A program made the translations under genes and the position numbers. Source: Myxococcus virescens (GTDB lineage: Bacteria; Myxococcota; Myxococcia; Myxococcales; Myxococcaceae). From it: DNA of 64,000 bases. Every line of letters starts with the position of its first letter. Within the stretch, counting starts at the first letter, position 1. Positions 1 through 9,697 of this stretch are shown piece by piece. The stretch lies in NCBI RefSeq assembly GCF_900101905.1, contig NZ_FNAJ01000003.1, forward strand, positions 496,001-560,000, written 5' to 3'. The notes beneath the pieces were generated by a model. That model was not told the DNA's origin, did not search any database, and was given only the letters and a program-made list of their open reading frames with translations.

Positions 1-107
1 GACGCCTGCGAAGGCTTTCGAGGCCCCCAGGCTAGCGGAGTCCGCGACGCGGCGGGACCTCCATCCGCGGTCCTCAGGCTGCGAGAAACCGCTAAGGTGC
101 CCCGCGC

Positions 108-830
108 ATGGTGCTGCCCGTCCGATTCGTCCTCATGCGCCCCCGCAACGCGGAAAACCTGGGCGCCGCCGCCCGGGCCTTGAAGAACTGCGGCCTGTCC
201 GACTGGGTCTGGGTCCGCCCGGAGGTGGAGGATTTGGAGCCGGCGCGAAGGCTCGCCGTCCACGCCGGGGACGTGCTGGACGCGGCACGGCGCGCGGACA
301 CGCTGGAAGAGGCCGTGGCTGACTGTGTCTGGGTGGTGGGGACCAGCTCGCGCAAGGTCGAAGGCAAGCGCCGGCTTCCCCCGCGCGCGGTGGGTGAGGA
401 GCTGGTGGCCCGGGCGCCCCAAGGGCCCGTGGCGCTCGTCTTCGGTGACGAGCGCAGTGGACTCACCAACGCGGAGGTGGAGCGCGTGCACGACCTGTCC
501 GCCGTGCCGACCGCGCCCGAACAGCCCTCCATCAACCTGGCGCAGGCCGTGCTGCTGTACGCCTACGAGGTCCGCGTGGCGATGCTGGAGGCCGCCGCCA
601 CGCCGCCCGGCCCGCTGCCCGCGGCGGCCACGGACGCGGAGCTCGCGCAGGTGGAGTCCACGCTGGAATCCATCCTCACGACGGGAGGCTTCCTCGTGGA
701 CGCCCAGCCGGGCCGCACGGCGGTGCGGGACTTGTTCGCACCGCTGCGGCGCTCACGGCTGACGCGGAAGGAAGCCCGCTTGTGGCTGGCCGCGCTGCAC
801 AGCCTCCGCAAGCGTCAGCCCGCGCCCTAG
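108..830 (+). CDS. SPOUT-family (TrmH/TrmJ-like) RNA 2'-O-methyltransferase
   Basis: A 240-residue protein with the three SPOUT motifs in order. Motif 1 is NAENLGAAAR (residues 14-23), motif 2 is VFGDERSGLT (111-120), and motif 3 is SINLAQAVLLYAYE (141-154). Together they form the trefoil-knot AdoMet site. The E-R-SGL spacing and the C-terminal extension after motif 3 resemble TrmJ, which methylates the ribose at position 32 of tRNA, so a cytosolic tRNA/rRNA 2'-O-methyltransferase is likely. The exact substrate cannot be read from sequence. The ATG follows a short upstream stretch without a strong Shine-Dalgarno. The 3' end overlaps the convergent small membrane-protein gene by a few bases. 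Confidence 0.85.
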   Translation: MVLPVRFVLMRPRNAENLGAAARALKNCGLSDWVWVRPEVEDLEPARRLAVHAGDVLDAARRADTLEEAVADCVWVVGTSSRKVEGKRRLPPRAVGEELVARAPQGPVALVFGDERSGLTNAEVERVHDLSAVPTAPEQPSINLAQAVLLYAYEVRVAMLEAAATPPGPLPAAATDAELAQVESTLESILTTGGFLVDAQPGRTAVRDLFAPLRRSRLTRKEARLWLAALHSLRKRQPAP

Positions 831-1087
831 ACGGAGCGCGGTTTCTGGGGCAGCCCCGTCCCCTTCCCCACGCCAATCCCCCCGGAGCCGGACGTCGGCG
901 GCCCCTTGCGCCCCGCCATGCGCACCGCGCCCCAGGCGAGGACAGCGGCGGCCACGACCAGCAGCAGGACCCACAGCCACGTGGATTGGGCGGGCGCGGG
1001 CTCCCCGGCGATGGGCACCCGCGCCCGTGACTGGGCGAGCGCGAGAACGGGGACCAGGAGCGTCAGGTATGGAATCCGGGTGCGCAT
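827..1087 (-). CDS. Small exported single-pass membrane protein, unknown function
   Basis: An 86-residue frame with an N-terminal signal-like hydrophobic stretch (about residues 5-19) ending in an Ala-rich cleavage-like region. A short polar Pro/Ala linker follows. A second hydrophobic segment comes next (about 36-56, rich in Leu/Val/Ala), ending in a basic tail. The two hydrophobic segments in a plausible topology suggest a real small membrane protein, not chance. I do not recognise a family. The ATG has no strong ribosome binding site, and the stop overlaps that of the upstream methyltransferase gene tail to tail. Confidence 0.5.
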   Translation of the reverse strand: MRTRIPYLTLLVPVLALAQSRARVPIAGEPAPAQSTWLWVLLLVVAAAVLAWGAVRMAGRKGPPTSGSGGIGVGKGTGLPQKPRSV

Positions 1088-1270
1088 GTTCGGAAGGTGT
1101 CCACCGACGCACGTTCCTGCCCGTCATCCCGAAGGGCCACGCCGGCCGCGTGGACGCAGACCGGCCGGCCGGGCGGCCCCCCGTTCACGCGGCTTCACCG
1201 CGACAGCGCCTCCTGGGCCCGTTCAACTCCCGCCCCCGCCCGAGGCCCGGCCGGGTACAGTGCCGCGCCC

Positions 1271-2077
1271 ATGCCTCGCAAGCCCGACAAGCCGAAGCCG
1301 CCGCCGCAACACAAACGCTGGGAGGGCAAGGAGAAGCCGGACTGGCTGTCGCGCGCGCTGGCCCGCGCGGGCATCTTTCCCCAGAAGGAAGCGGAGGACG
1401 CCATCCGCGCCGGCCGCGTCAGCATCAACGGCCGCGTGGCGAAGATGGCGCTGACGCCCGTGCCGCCGGGCGCCACCGTGAAAGTGGACGGCCTCGTCGT
1501 GTCCCTGGAGGCCCCGCCCACGCGGGTGCTGGCCTTCCACAAGCCCGCGGGCCTGCTGTCCTCCACGGAGCGGCAACACCGCACCGGCACCGTCTTCGAG
1601 GCGCTGCTGCCCCAGCTCCCACCGGAGCTGGCGGGATACACGTGGCACGCCGTGGGCCGCCTGGACGTGGATTCCACGGGCCTGCTGCTCTTCACCAACG
1701 ACGACAAGCTGGTGGCCCACGCCACGTCCCCGGACGCGCACCTGCCCAAGCGGTACGTGGCCACCGTCTTCAGCACCGCGAGCGACGAGCGGGTGGAGCC
1801 CCTGCGCCGAGGCATGACGTTGGATGATGGCCCTGCCCGCCCCGCGAAGGTGAACGTGCGGGACGAGCACACGGTGGAGGTGACGCTCACGGAAGGCCGG
1901 CACCACCAGGTGAAGCGGATGCTCGGCGCCGTGGGCCTGCCCGTGCGCGCGCTGCACCGCGAGGCCGTTGGCGGCGTGGACCTGGAAGGCATCCCCGAAG
2001 GCACCTTCCGGTTGCTGACGGACGATGAGGTCCGAGAGGGACTTCGCTACGAGGGGCGCGCGCCCTCGGCCCCCTAG
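1271..2077 (+). CDS. RsuA/RluB-type pseudouridine synthase
   Basis: A 268-residue protein that converts specific uridines of rRNA to pseudouridine. Residues about 24-70 form an S4 RNA-binding domain (LSRALARAGIF..., then RAGRVSING). The synthase domain carries AFHKPAGLLSS (88-98) and the catalytic signature GRLDVDSTGLLLFTND, in which Asp132 is the expected catalytic aspartate. The C-terminal LTEGRHHQVKRML motif is also typical of the RsuA/RluB/RluE/RluF group. The frame is open well upstream to 1097, but that extension is low-complexity Arg/Pro sequence, so I chose the ATG at 1271, which gives the usual family length. The Lys-rich N-terminus is likely RNA-contacting. The precise site modified (23S versus 16S) is not decidable here. 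Confidence 0.88.
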   Translation: MPRKPDKPKPPPQHKRWEGKEKPDWLSRALARAGIFPQKEAEDAIRAGRVSINGRVAKMALTPVPPGATVKVDGLVVSLEAPPTRVLAFHKPAGLLSSTERQHRTGTVFEALLPQLPPELAGYTWHAVGRLDVDSTGLLLFTNDDKLVAHATSPDAHLPKRYVATVFSTASDERVEPLRRGMTLDDGPARPAKVNVRDEHTVEVTLTEGRHHQVKRMLGAVGLPVRALHREAVGGVDLEGIPEGTFRLLTDDEVREGLRYEGRAPSAP

Positions 2078-2127
2078 CCGCTTGCAGCGGCTTCAAACGA
2101 CCGGCGGGGTCGCGTACCTTCGCCTCC

Positions 2128-3531
2128 ATGGCGGACTTCGACCTGGTGGTGATTGGCTCTGGCCCGGCGGGTGAGTGGGGCGCGGTACAGGCGGCGCTTG
2201 CGGGCAAGCGCGTGGCGGTGGTGGAGCGGGAGCCCGTGCTGGGCGGTACCGCGGCGAACACGGGCACCCTTCCCTCCAAGACGCTGCGCGAGACGGCGCT
2301 GCACCTGTCCGGCTTCCGGGCGCGCGGGCTGTACAGCGTGGAGACGACGCTGCGGCACGAGGCCACGGTGTCCGACTTCCTCTTCCGCGAACGGCGGGTG
2401 AAGGACATCGAGCGCGAGCGCATTGCCCGCAACCTCCAGCGTCACCAGGTGGAAATCATCCAGGGCACCGGCGCGCTCGTGGACGCGAACACCGTCGTCG
2501 TGCGGCGCCAGGACTCTCCGGAGCGGCGCCTCACCGGCGGCACCATCCTGGTGGCCACCGGCTCGTCGCCGTACCGGCCGCAGCTGTACCCCTTCGAGGA
2601 CCCGCGCATCCACGACTCGGACGAGGTGCTGGAGCTCGAAAGGCTGCCGCGCTCACTGGTGGTGGTGGGCGCCGGCGTCATCGGCTGTGAGTACGCGTGC
2701 ATGTTCGCCGCCATGGGCATCCCCGTGACGCTGGTGGAGGCGCGCGAGGAGCTGCTGCCCTTTCTCGACGACGAGTTCTCCGCGCTGCTGGGCCAGCGCA
2801 TGGAGGCGCTCGGCATCCAGCTGCGCTTTGGCCAAGTGGTGGAGCAGGTGGACGCACCGCGGGACGCGGACACCCCCATCCGGATGATGCTCTCCTCCGG
2901 CGCCGTGCTGGAGACGGACCAGGTCCTGGTCGCCTCCGGCCGCACCGCCAACACGGCGGGCCTCGGGCTGGAGGCCCTGGGCGTGAAGGTGGGCCCGCGC
3001 GGCCAGGTGGAGGTGGGCCCCACGTACCAGACGGCCCTGCCCCACATCTATGCCGTGGGGGACGTCATCGGCTTCCCGGCGCTGGCCTCCACGTCCATGG
3101 ACCAGGCGCGCATCGCCGTGGAGCACGCGTTCGACCTGGGCGGCGTGCGCACCATGGCGCCGGTGCTGCCCTACGGCATCTACACCATCCCCGAAGTGTC
3201 GATGGCCGGCGAGACGGAGGAGGCCCTGCGCAAGCTGAACGTGCCCTACGTGGCCGGCCGCGCCGCCTTCGCCACCAACCCACGCGGACAGATTCTGGGG
3301 GACACGCACGGCCTGCTGAAGCTGCTCTTCCACCGGGAGAGCCTCAAGCTGCTGGGCGTGCACGTCATGGGGCCGCAGGCCTCCGAGCTGGTGCACGTGG
3401 GCCTCACCGCCCTGCTCACCGGCTCCACTGCCCGGCTCTTCGTGGAGACGTGCTTCAACTACCCGACGCTGTCAGAGGCCTACAAGGCGGCCACCTTCGA
3501 CGCGTTGGACCAGCTCAGCGGCTGCCCCTGA
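2128..3531 (+). CDS. sthA: Soluble pyridine nucleotide transhydrogenase (Si-specific)
   Basis: A 467-residue flavoprotein of the dihydrolipoamide-dehydrogenase fold that balances NADH and NADPH in the cytosol. It has an N-terminal FAD motif VVIGSGPAGEWGA (7-19), a central NAD(P) motif VVVGAGVIGCEYA, an AVGDVIGFP FAD motif, and a C-terminal dimer interface with CFNYPTLSEAYKAA. The active-site stretch GGTAANTGTLPSK (39-51) has Ala and Thr where disulfide reductases carry the two redox cysteines. The C-terminal His-Pro-Thr of lipoamide dehydrogenase is replaced by Asn-Tyr-Pro-Thr. Both features fit SthA, not a disulfide oxidoreductase. E. coli SthA keeps one of the two cysteines; this protein keeps neither. 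Confidence 0.88.
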   Translation: MADFDLVVIGSGPAGEWGAVQAALAGKRVAVVEREPVLGGTAANTGTLPSKTLRETALHLSGFRARGLYSVETTLRHEATVSDFLFRERRVKDIERERIARNLQRHQVEIIQGTGALVDANTVVVRRQDSPERRLTGGTILVATGSSPYRPQLYPFEDPRIHDSDEVLELERLPRSLVVVGAGVIGCEYACMFAAMGIPVTLVEAREELLPFLDDEFSALLGQRMEALGIQLRFGQVVEQVDAPRDADTPIRMMLSSGAVLETDQVLVASGRTANTAGLGLEALGVKVGPRGQVEVGPTYQTALPHIYAVGDVIGFPALASTSMDQARIAVEHAFDLGGVRTMAPVLPYGIYTIPEVSMAGETEEALRKLNVPYVAGRAAFATNPRGQILGDTHGLLKLLFHRESLKLLGVHVMGPQASELVHVGLTALLTGSTARLFVETCFNYPTLSEAYKAATFDALDQLSGCP

Positions 3532-3844
3532 GGCTGCCCACCGTGAGGCCCGTGGCGAAAGGGGCCGCTTCGTGCAGTTCGTCCGCCGAGCCCCGCGCCA
3601 GCCGGGGTGGCTCGGCGGGCGCTTCCCGGGCCGGCGCGGGCGCGGCGGCGCCGCGGCCCCCCGCCCCTCCGAGCAGCTCCTGGATGCGCTGCCAGCGCGC
3701 CTTCTCCTCCACCATCAGCCGGGTCAGCTCCGCGCGCGCGGACGCATCCTCCAGGTCAGAGGCGGCCGCCGTCACGCGGTCCAGGAACGGCATCAGGTAA
3801 CCGAAGTCCCTGTCGAATGCGCTGGGGTTCGAGTTCTTCGCCAT
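3515..3844 (-). CDS. Hypothetical protein, helical N-terminus
   Basis: A 109-residue protein that I do not recognise. Residues 10-60 look like a helical, charged segment (FDRDFGYLMPFLDRV..., then LTRLMVEEKARWQRIQELL). This is followed by a Gly/Ala/Pro-rich disordered tail. There is no signal peptide or membrane segment, so it is probably cytosolic. It runs antiparallel to sthA and overlaps the sthA 3' end by 17 bases. The tail may be conserved poorly; the N-terminal helical part is what argues for a real gene. Confidence 0.6.
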   Translation of the reverse strand: MAKNSNPSAFDRDFGYLMPFLDRVTAAASDLEDASARAELTRLMVEEKARWQRIQELLGGAGGRGAAAPAPAREAPAEPPRLARGSADELHEAAPFATGLTVGSLRGSR

Positions 3845-3884
3845 TGGCGGCCACGCTAGCCCACTTCACGGAAGGTGGGGGACT

Positions 3885-4247
3885 TCAGCCGTGGTACACC
3901 CGCGAGGCGACAATCCGGCCGTCGCGCACCTCAAAGACCTCCGCCACCGGCATGGGGGCCTCCCCCGGCGCATGGCGCAGGTACTCCATGAACACCCGGT
4001 CCTCGTCCGCGGTGAGGGCCACCAGCTCATACCGCAGCCCCGGCAGCCGGGCGTTGGCCGCCTTCCACCATGCGGACAGGGCCTGCCGCCCCACCAGCCG
4101 CCCGCCAGTCTCCGGGTGCAGCACCCGGATTTTGGGGGACGTGTGGGTGGCGTCCTCTGCATAGAGCGCCACCAGCGCGTCCACGTCATAGGCGTTGAAA
4201 GCGTCCAGCCAGGCTCGGGCGAGGGAGAAGTTTTTTGTCGCGCTCAT
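3885..4247 (-). CDS. SnoaL-like / NTF2-fold protein
   Basis: A 120-residue protein with the hallmarks of the NTF2-like cone fold. It starts with a helix ending in AWLDAFNAYDVDALVALYAEDATH, contains a mid-region GGRLVGRQALSAWWKAANAR, and ends with strands EVFEVRDGRIVASRVYHG. The pattern (W...A...D.D.L.ALYAEDA.H..P....G) is typical of SnoaL-like polyketide cyclases and ketosteroid-isomerase-like proteins, which bind small hydrophobic ligands. The substrate is unknown. It is divergent from fusA across a roughly 160-base region, and a T-rich stretch precedes its ATG. Confidence 0.75.
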   Translation of the reverse strand: MSATKNFSLARAWLDAFNAYDVDALVALYAEDATHTSPKIRVLHPETGGRLVGRQALSAWWKAANARLPGLRYELVALTADEDRVFMEYLRHAPGEAPMPVAEVFEVRDGRIVASRVYHG

Positions 4248-4406
4248 CGTTAAAAAACCCCAACTGAGAATGGCATTGAGTAGGTGGAGGTAGGCCCGGG
4301 TGGGTCAATTTCCATGCGGATTTGGCTGGAAACTACGTCCTGTGGGAAGTAGAGGCCCCGCCTGCTCTGTTCCGTCAGGCACTTTCAAGAGAAGAAGGAC
4401 CGGATC

Positions 4407-6521
<2,115 letters not shown>

Positions 6522-6552
6522 TCCGCGCATCCGCCACACTCTGGCGGTAAGG

Positions 6553-6591
6553 AAGGCGTCCCTCTTCAATGAGGGGCGCCTTTCGCCTTTT
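6553..6591 (+). terminator. Rho-independent terminator of fusA
   Basis: Twelve-base arms AAGGCGTCCCTC (6553-6564) and GAGGGGCGCCTT (6571-6582) pair with one G-T wobble around a 6-base loop. They are followed by TCGCCTTTT. The hairpin lies 31 bases after the EF-G stop and just before the GTG of the next gene, so it should separate fusA from uup. Confidence 0.85.
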
Positions 6592-6606
6592 CAGGAGTCC
6601 AATCCC

Positions 6607-8535
6607 GTGACGCTGCTCCGCGCCGCCAACGTTCAGCTCAGCTTCGGAAGCCGCACCGTCTTCCAGGACCTCACCTTCACCATCGAGGAGGGGGAACGGG
6701 TGGGCCTGGTGGGCGTCAACGGCTCCGGCAAGTCGTCGCTGATGAAGATATTGGCCGGGGCCGCCCGCGCCGACACGGGCGAGCTCCAGCTGCGCCGCGG
6801 CGCCCGCGTCACCTACCTGCCCCAGGAACCGGAGTTCCCCGAAGGCGCCACGGTGGCCTCCGAGCTGTCCGTGTCCCAGGGGCCGCTGAAGGAGGCGCTG
6901 ACCGCTCACGCGGAGCTGGCGAAGCGGATGGAGTCCGCCCCGGCGGAAGAGCAGGAGAAGCTGATGGCGCAGTTCTCCGCGCTCAGCGACCGCATCGAGC
7001 AGATGGGCGGCTGGGACACCGAGCACCACGCGAAGACGCTGCTGGACAGGCTGGGCGTGAAGGACTGGGACCGGCCCGTGGCGCAGCTGTCCGGCGGCCT
7101 GCGCAAGCGCGTGGCCATCGCCCGGGCCCTGCTGACGCGGCCGGACCTGCTGCTATTGGACGAGCCCACCAACCACCTGGACGCGGACACGGTGGACTGG
7201 CTGGAGGAGGAGCTGGACAAGCTGCCCGGGGCGCTGCTGCTCGTCACGCACGACCGGTACTTCCTGGACGGGCTGGTGGACCGCATCGTCGAAATCCAGC
7301 CCGGCGCGGGCGTCACGTCCTACCCCGGCAACTACCAGGCCTACGTGGAGCAGAAGCTGGTGGCGCAGGAGAACGCCGCGCTGGCGCAGCACAAGCGCGA
7401 GCGCTGGATTGCCCAGGAAGTGGCCTGGCTGCGCAAGGGCCCGGAGGCCCGCCGCACCAAGAGCAAGGCCCGCATCGAGCGCGCGCAGAAGCTGATGGCG
7501 GAGAAGGGCTTCGAGCGCCCCAAGGTGGCGGAGCTGCGCGTGGCGGCGGCGCCCCGGCTGGGCCACACCGTCATCGAGGCCGAGGGCGTGAACAAGGCCT
7601 TCGGCGACCGCAAGGTGCTGGACGGTGTGAACTTCCGCCTCCAGCGCGGCGAGCGCGTGGGCCTGGTGGGTCCCAACGGCGTGGGCAAGACGACCTTCCT
7701 GCGCGTGCTGTTGGGCGAGGTGGAGCCCGACGGCGGCAAGCTCGTCATCGGGAAGAACACGAAGGTGGCGTACTACGACCAGAGCCGAGCGCAGCTCGAC
7801 CTGGAGGCCACCGTGTACGAAGCGGCCTCGCAGGGCGAGGACTGGGTGGAGCTGGGCGACCAGAAGATTGCCCTGCGCGACTACCTGGACGACCTGCTCT
7901 TCCCCGTGCCCATGCAGCGCATGAAGGTGAAGGCGCTGTCGGGCGGCGAGCGCAACCGGCTGCTGCTGGCGCGCCTGTTCCTGGAGGGCGCCAACGTGCT
8001 GGTGCTGGACGAGCCCACCAACGACCTGGACATCGTCACCCTCAACATCCTGGAGCGGCTGCTCCTGGACTTCGGGGGCAGCACCCTGCTCGTCACGCAC
8101 GACCGGTACTTCCTGGACAAGGTGGCCACCAGCATCCTCACCTTCGAAGGCGAAGGCCGCGTCACCCGCTACGAGGGCAACTACGCCATGTACCGGCGGC
8201 TGAAGGAGCAGGCGGACGCGAAGGCCGCGGCCCCCGCCGCCCCGAAGCCGGGCCCCAAGCAGGAGGAGCCCGCGCCCGCGCCCGCCAAGGCCGCGCGCAA
8301 GCCCGGGAAGCTCTCCTACAAGGACCAGCGCGAGTTGGACGGCATGGAGGCCACCATCGAGGCCGCCGAGTCGCGCAAGGCCGGCCTGGAGGCCCAGCTC
8401 GCCGACCCCGCCGTGTACAGCAACGGCCCCAAGGTGGCGGAGGTGCAGAAGGAGCTGGACGCCGCCGTCGCCGAGGTGGACCGGCTGTACACGCGCTGGC
8501 AGGAGCTGCAGGACCTGGCCGCCGCCAGCGCGTAG
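6607..8535 (+). CDS. uup: ABC-F ATPase Uup
   Basis: A 642-residue soluble protein with two ABC ATPase cassettes and no membrane segments, the ABC-F arrangement that acts on ribosomes. Cassette 1 has GVNGSGKSS, LSGGLRKRVAIARALL and LLLLDEPTNHLD. Cassette 2 has GPNGVGKTT, LSGGERNRLLLARLFL and VLVLDEPTNDLD. A charged linker lies between them (P-site tRNA interaction motif region, about 240-315). The C-terminus, after a Pro/Ala linker, is a coiled coil beginning LSYKDQRELDGMEATIEAAE, the DNA-binding extension that defines Uup among ABC-F proteins. The GTG start lies directly after the fusA terminator with GGAG upstream. Loss of Uup in E. coli affects precise transposon excision and ribosome assembly. 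Confidence 0.92.
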   Translation: MTLLRAANVQLSFGSRTVFQDLTFTIEEGERVGLVGVNGSGKSSLMKILAGAARADTGELQLRRGARVTYLPQEPEFPEGATVASELSVSQGPLKEALTAHAELAKRMESAPAEEQEKLMAQFSALSDRIEQMGGWDTEHHAKTLLDRLGVKDWDRPVAQLSGGLRKRVAIARALLTRPDLLLLDEPTNHLDADTVDWLEEELDKLPGALLLVTHDRYFLDGLVDRIVEIQPGAGVTSYPGNYQAYVEQKLVAQENAALAQHKRERWIAQEVAWLRKGPEARRTKSKARIERAQKLMAEKGFERPKVAELRVAAAPRLGHTVIEAEGVNKAFGDRKVLDGVNFRLQRGERVGLVGPNGVGKTTFLRVLLGEVEPDGGKLVIGKNTKVAYYDQSRAQLDLEATVYEAASQGEDWVELGDQKIALRDYLDDLLFPVPMQRMKVKALSGGERNRLLLARLFLEGANVLVLDEPTNDLDIVTLNILERLLLDFGGSTLLVTHDRYFLDKVATSILTFEGEGRVTRYEGNYAMYRRLKEQADAKAAAPAAPKPGPKQEEPAPAPAKAARKPGKLSYKDQRELDGMEATIEAAESRKAGLEAQLADPAVYSNGPKVAEVQKELDAAVAEVDRLYTRWQELQDLAAASA

Positions 8536-8553
8536 GCGCCGCGCGCGTCCGTC

Positions 8554-8577
8554 CATTCCCAGCCATGTCTGGGAATG
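8554..8577. terminator. Stem-loop after uup (terminator-like, no U tract)
   Basis: Perfect 9-base arms CATTCCCAG and CTGGGAATG enclose CCATGT. The stem-loop sits 18 bases after the uup stop. No T-run follows on either strand, so it may end transcription by another route, protect the mRNA 3' end, or be a protein site in the 227-base gap before the next gene. Confidence 0.45.
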
Positions 8578-8762
8578 AGACTTCACGGAAACACGGGAAG
8601 AATCCGGACGACTGGCCCGTCAAGCCGGCAAGTTGTTTGGAACCCCAATACTTGCTGGCCGCAAGGGTAGGCGTGCCGCCCTTGCACGGAACTGGCGTGT
8701 CGTGCGACTCGTGCGGGACTTCGGGCCGTCGCATTCACGTCGTGTTTCATTGGAGGCGCGTC

Positions 8763-9677
8763 TTGCCGTCCCGGCCTGCGCTTGCGCTTGTCTCTGTGTT
8801 GTCTTCATTGGCCCTGTTCGTTGGCCCCGCTGAAGCGCGGGCCCAGGGCCGGTCGCTCCCCTCCTTCAACCTCCAGCGTCTGGAATTGGACCCGGCGGCG
8901 CTGGGCTCGCTGATGGTGGGCACGGGCCGCACGCTGCCCCAGGGCGCGCTGCGGATGTCGGTCCAGGGGCACTACGAGCAGCTCCCCTTCACCTTCCAAC
9001 GTCGCTGGGAGCCGGGCAGCGGCCGTGGCCTGGTGGAGGACCGCTTCACCATGGACCTGACGGCCGCCTACGGCGTGCTGCCGTGGCTCCAGGTCGCCGC
9101 GGAGGTGCCCTTCATCGTCAGCCAGGGGGGCACGCGCTTCCGGGACTTCAACGCCCCGGAAGGCTCGGGAATGGGGACGCCGTGGCTGGGCCTGCGCGCG
9201 GCGCTGAAGCGTCAGGACCTTGGCCTCCAGCTGGCGGCGGACCTGTCAGCCGCGCTTCCGGTGGGCAGCACGGCGCTGCTGGCCCGGGACGACTACGCGG
9301 TGCACCCCCGCCTGCAGGTCGGCTTCCTGGCGGAGACGTGGCAGGTGGGCGGTGAGGCCGGCGTGCTGGTGCGCAAGAAGCACGAGCTCGCCAGCGTGTC
9401 CGGCTTCTCCCAGGACGTCATCGGCAGCGAGCTGCGGCTGGGCGCCACGGTGACGTCGCGGGCCGGGGAGAGCACGCGCGGCGAGGTGAGCCTGGTGGCG
9501 GGGCTGCCGCTGCAAGGTGGCCGTCCGGGCGGCGAGTTGCTGCTGGCCATCCGCAAGCACGCGCTGTCCTGGCTGGACCTCTACGTCCTGGGCGGGCCGG
9601 GCGTGGGCGCCGGCATGGACACGCCCACCTTCCGCTTCGTGGCGGGCGCCTCGTTCTCCACCTTCCGGGTGGACTGA
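8763..9677 (+). CDS. Predicted outer-membrane beta-barrel protein
   Basis: A 304-residue exported protein. I place the start at TTG 8763 because GGAGG ends exactly 6 bases before it and the following residues form a clean signal peptide: basic start, a Leu/Val/Ala core, then cleavage near EARAQG. The open frame extends further upstream but that sequence is unlike a leader. The mature part alternates polar and hydrophobic residues in many short strands with aromatic girdle-like ends (for example LRMSVQGHYEQLPFTFQRRW and LTAAYGVLPWLQVAAEVPF) and finishes FSTFRVD. This is consistent with a transporter-like or porin-like barrel of the MetA-pathway/outer-membrane type. No OmpA domain is present. 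The ligand is unknown. Confidence 0.7.
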   Translation: MPSRPALALVSVLSSLALFVGPAEARAQGRSLPSFNLQRLELDPAALGSLMVGTGRTLPQGALRMSVQGHYEQLPFTFQRRWEPGSGRGLVEDRFTMDLTAAYGVLPWLQVAAEVPFIVSQGGTRFRDFNAPEGSGMGTPWLGLRAALKRQDLGLQLAADLSAALPVGSTALLARDDYAVHPRLQVGFLAETWQVGGEAGVLVRKKHELASVSGFSQDVIGSELRLGATVTSRAGESTRGEVSLVAGLPLQGGRPGGELLLAIRKHALSWLDLYVLGGPGVGAGMDTPTFRFVAGASFSTFRVD

Positions 9678-9680
9678 GGC

Positions 9681-9697
9681 GCCCCGCCCCGCGGGGC
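9681..9697. terminator. Short GC hairpin between convergent genes
   Basis: GCCCCG and CGGGGC arms surround CCCCG, filling the gap between the stop of the outer-membrane protein gene and the stop of the OPT transporter gene. There is no T-run. It may act as a bidirectional 3' end structure. Confidence 0.35.

Noticed and set aside
1097-1270. N-terminal extension of the pseudouridine synthase
   Set aside because: Low-complexity Pro/Arg sequence; the ATG at 1271 gives the family length and S4 domain position.
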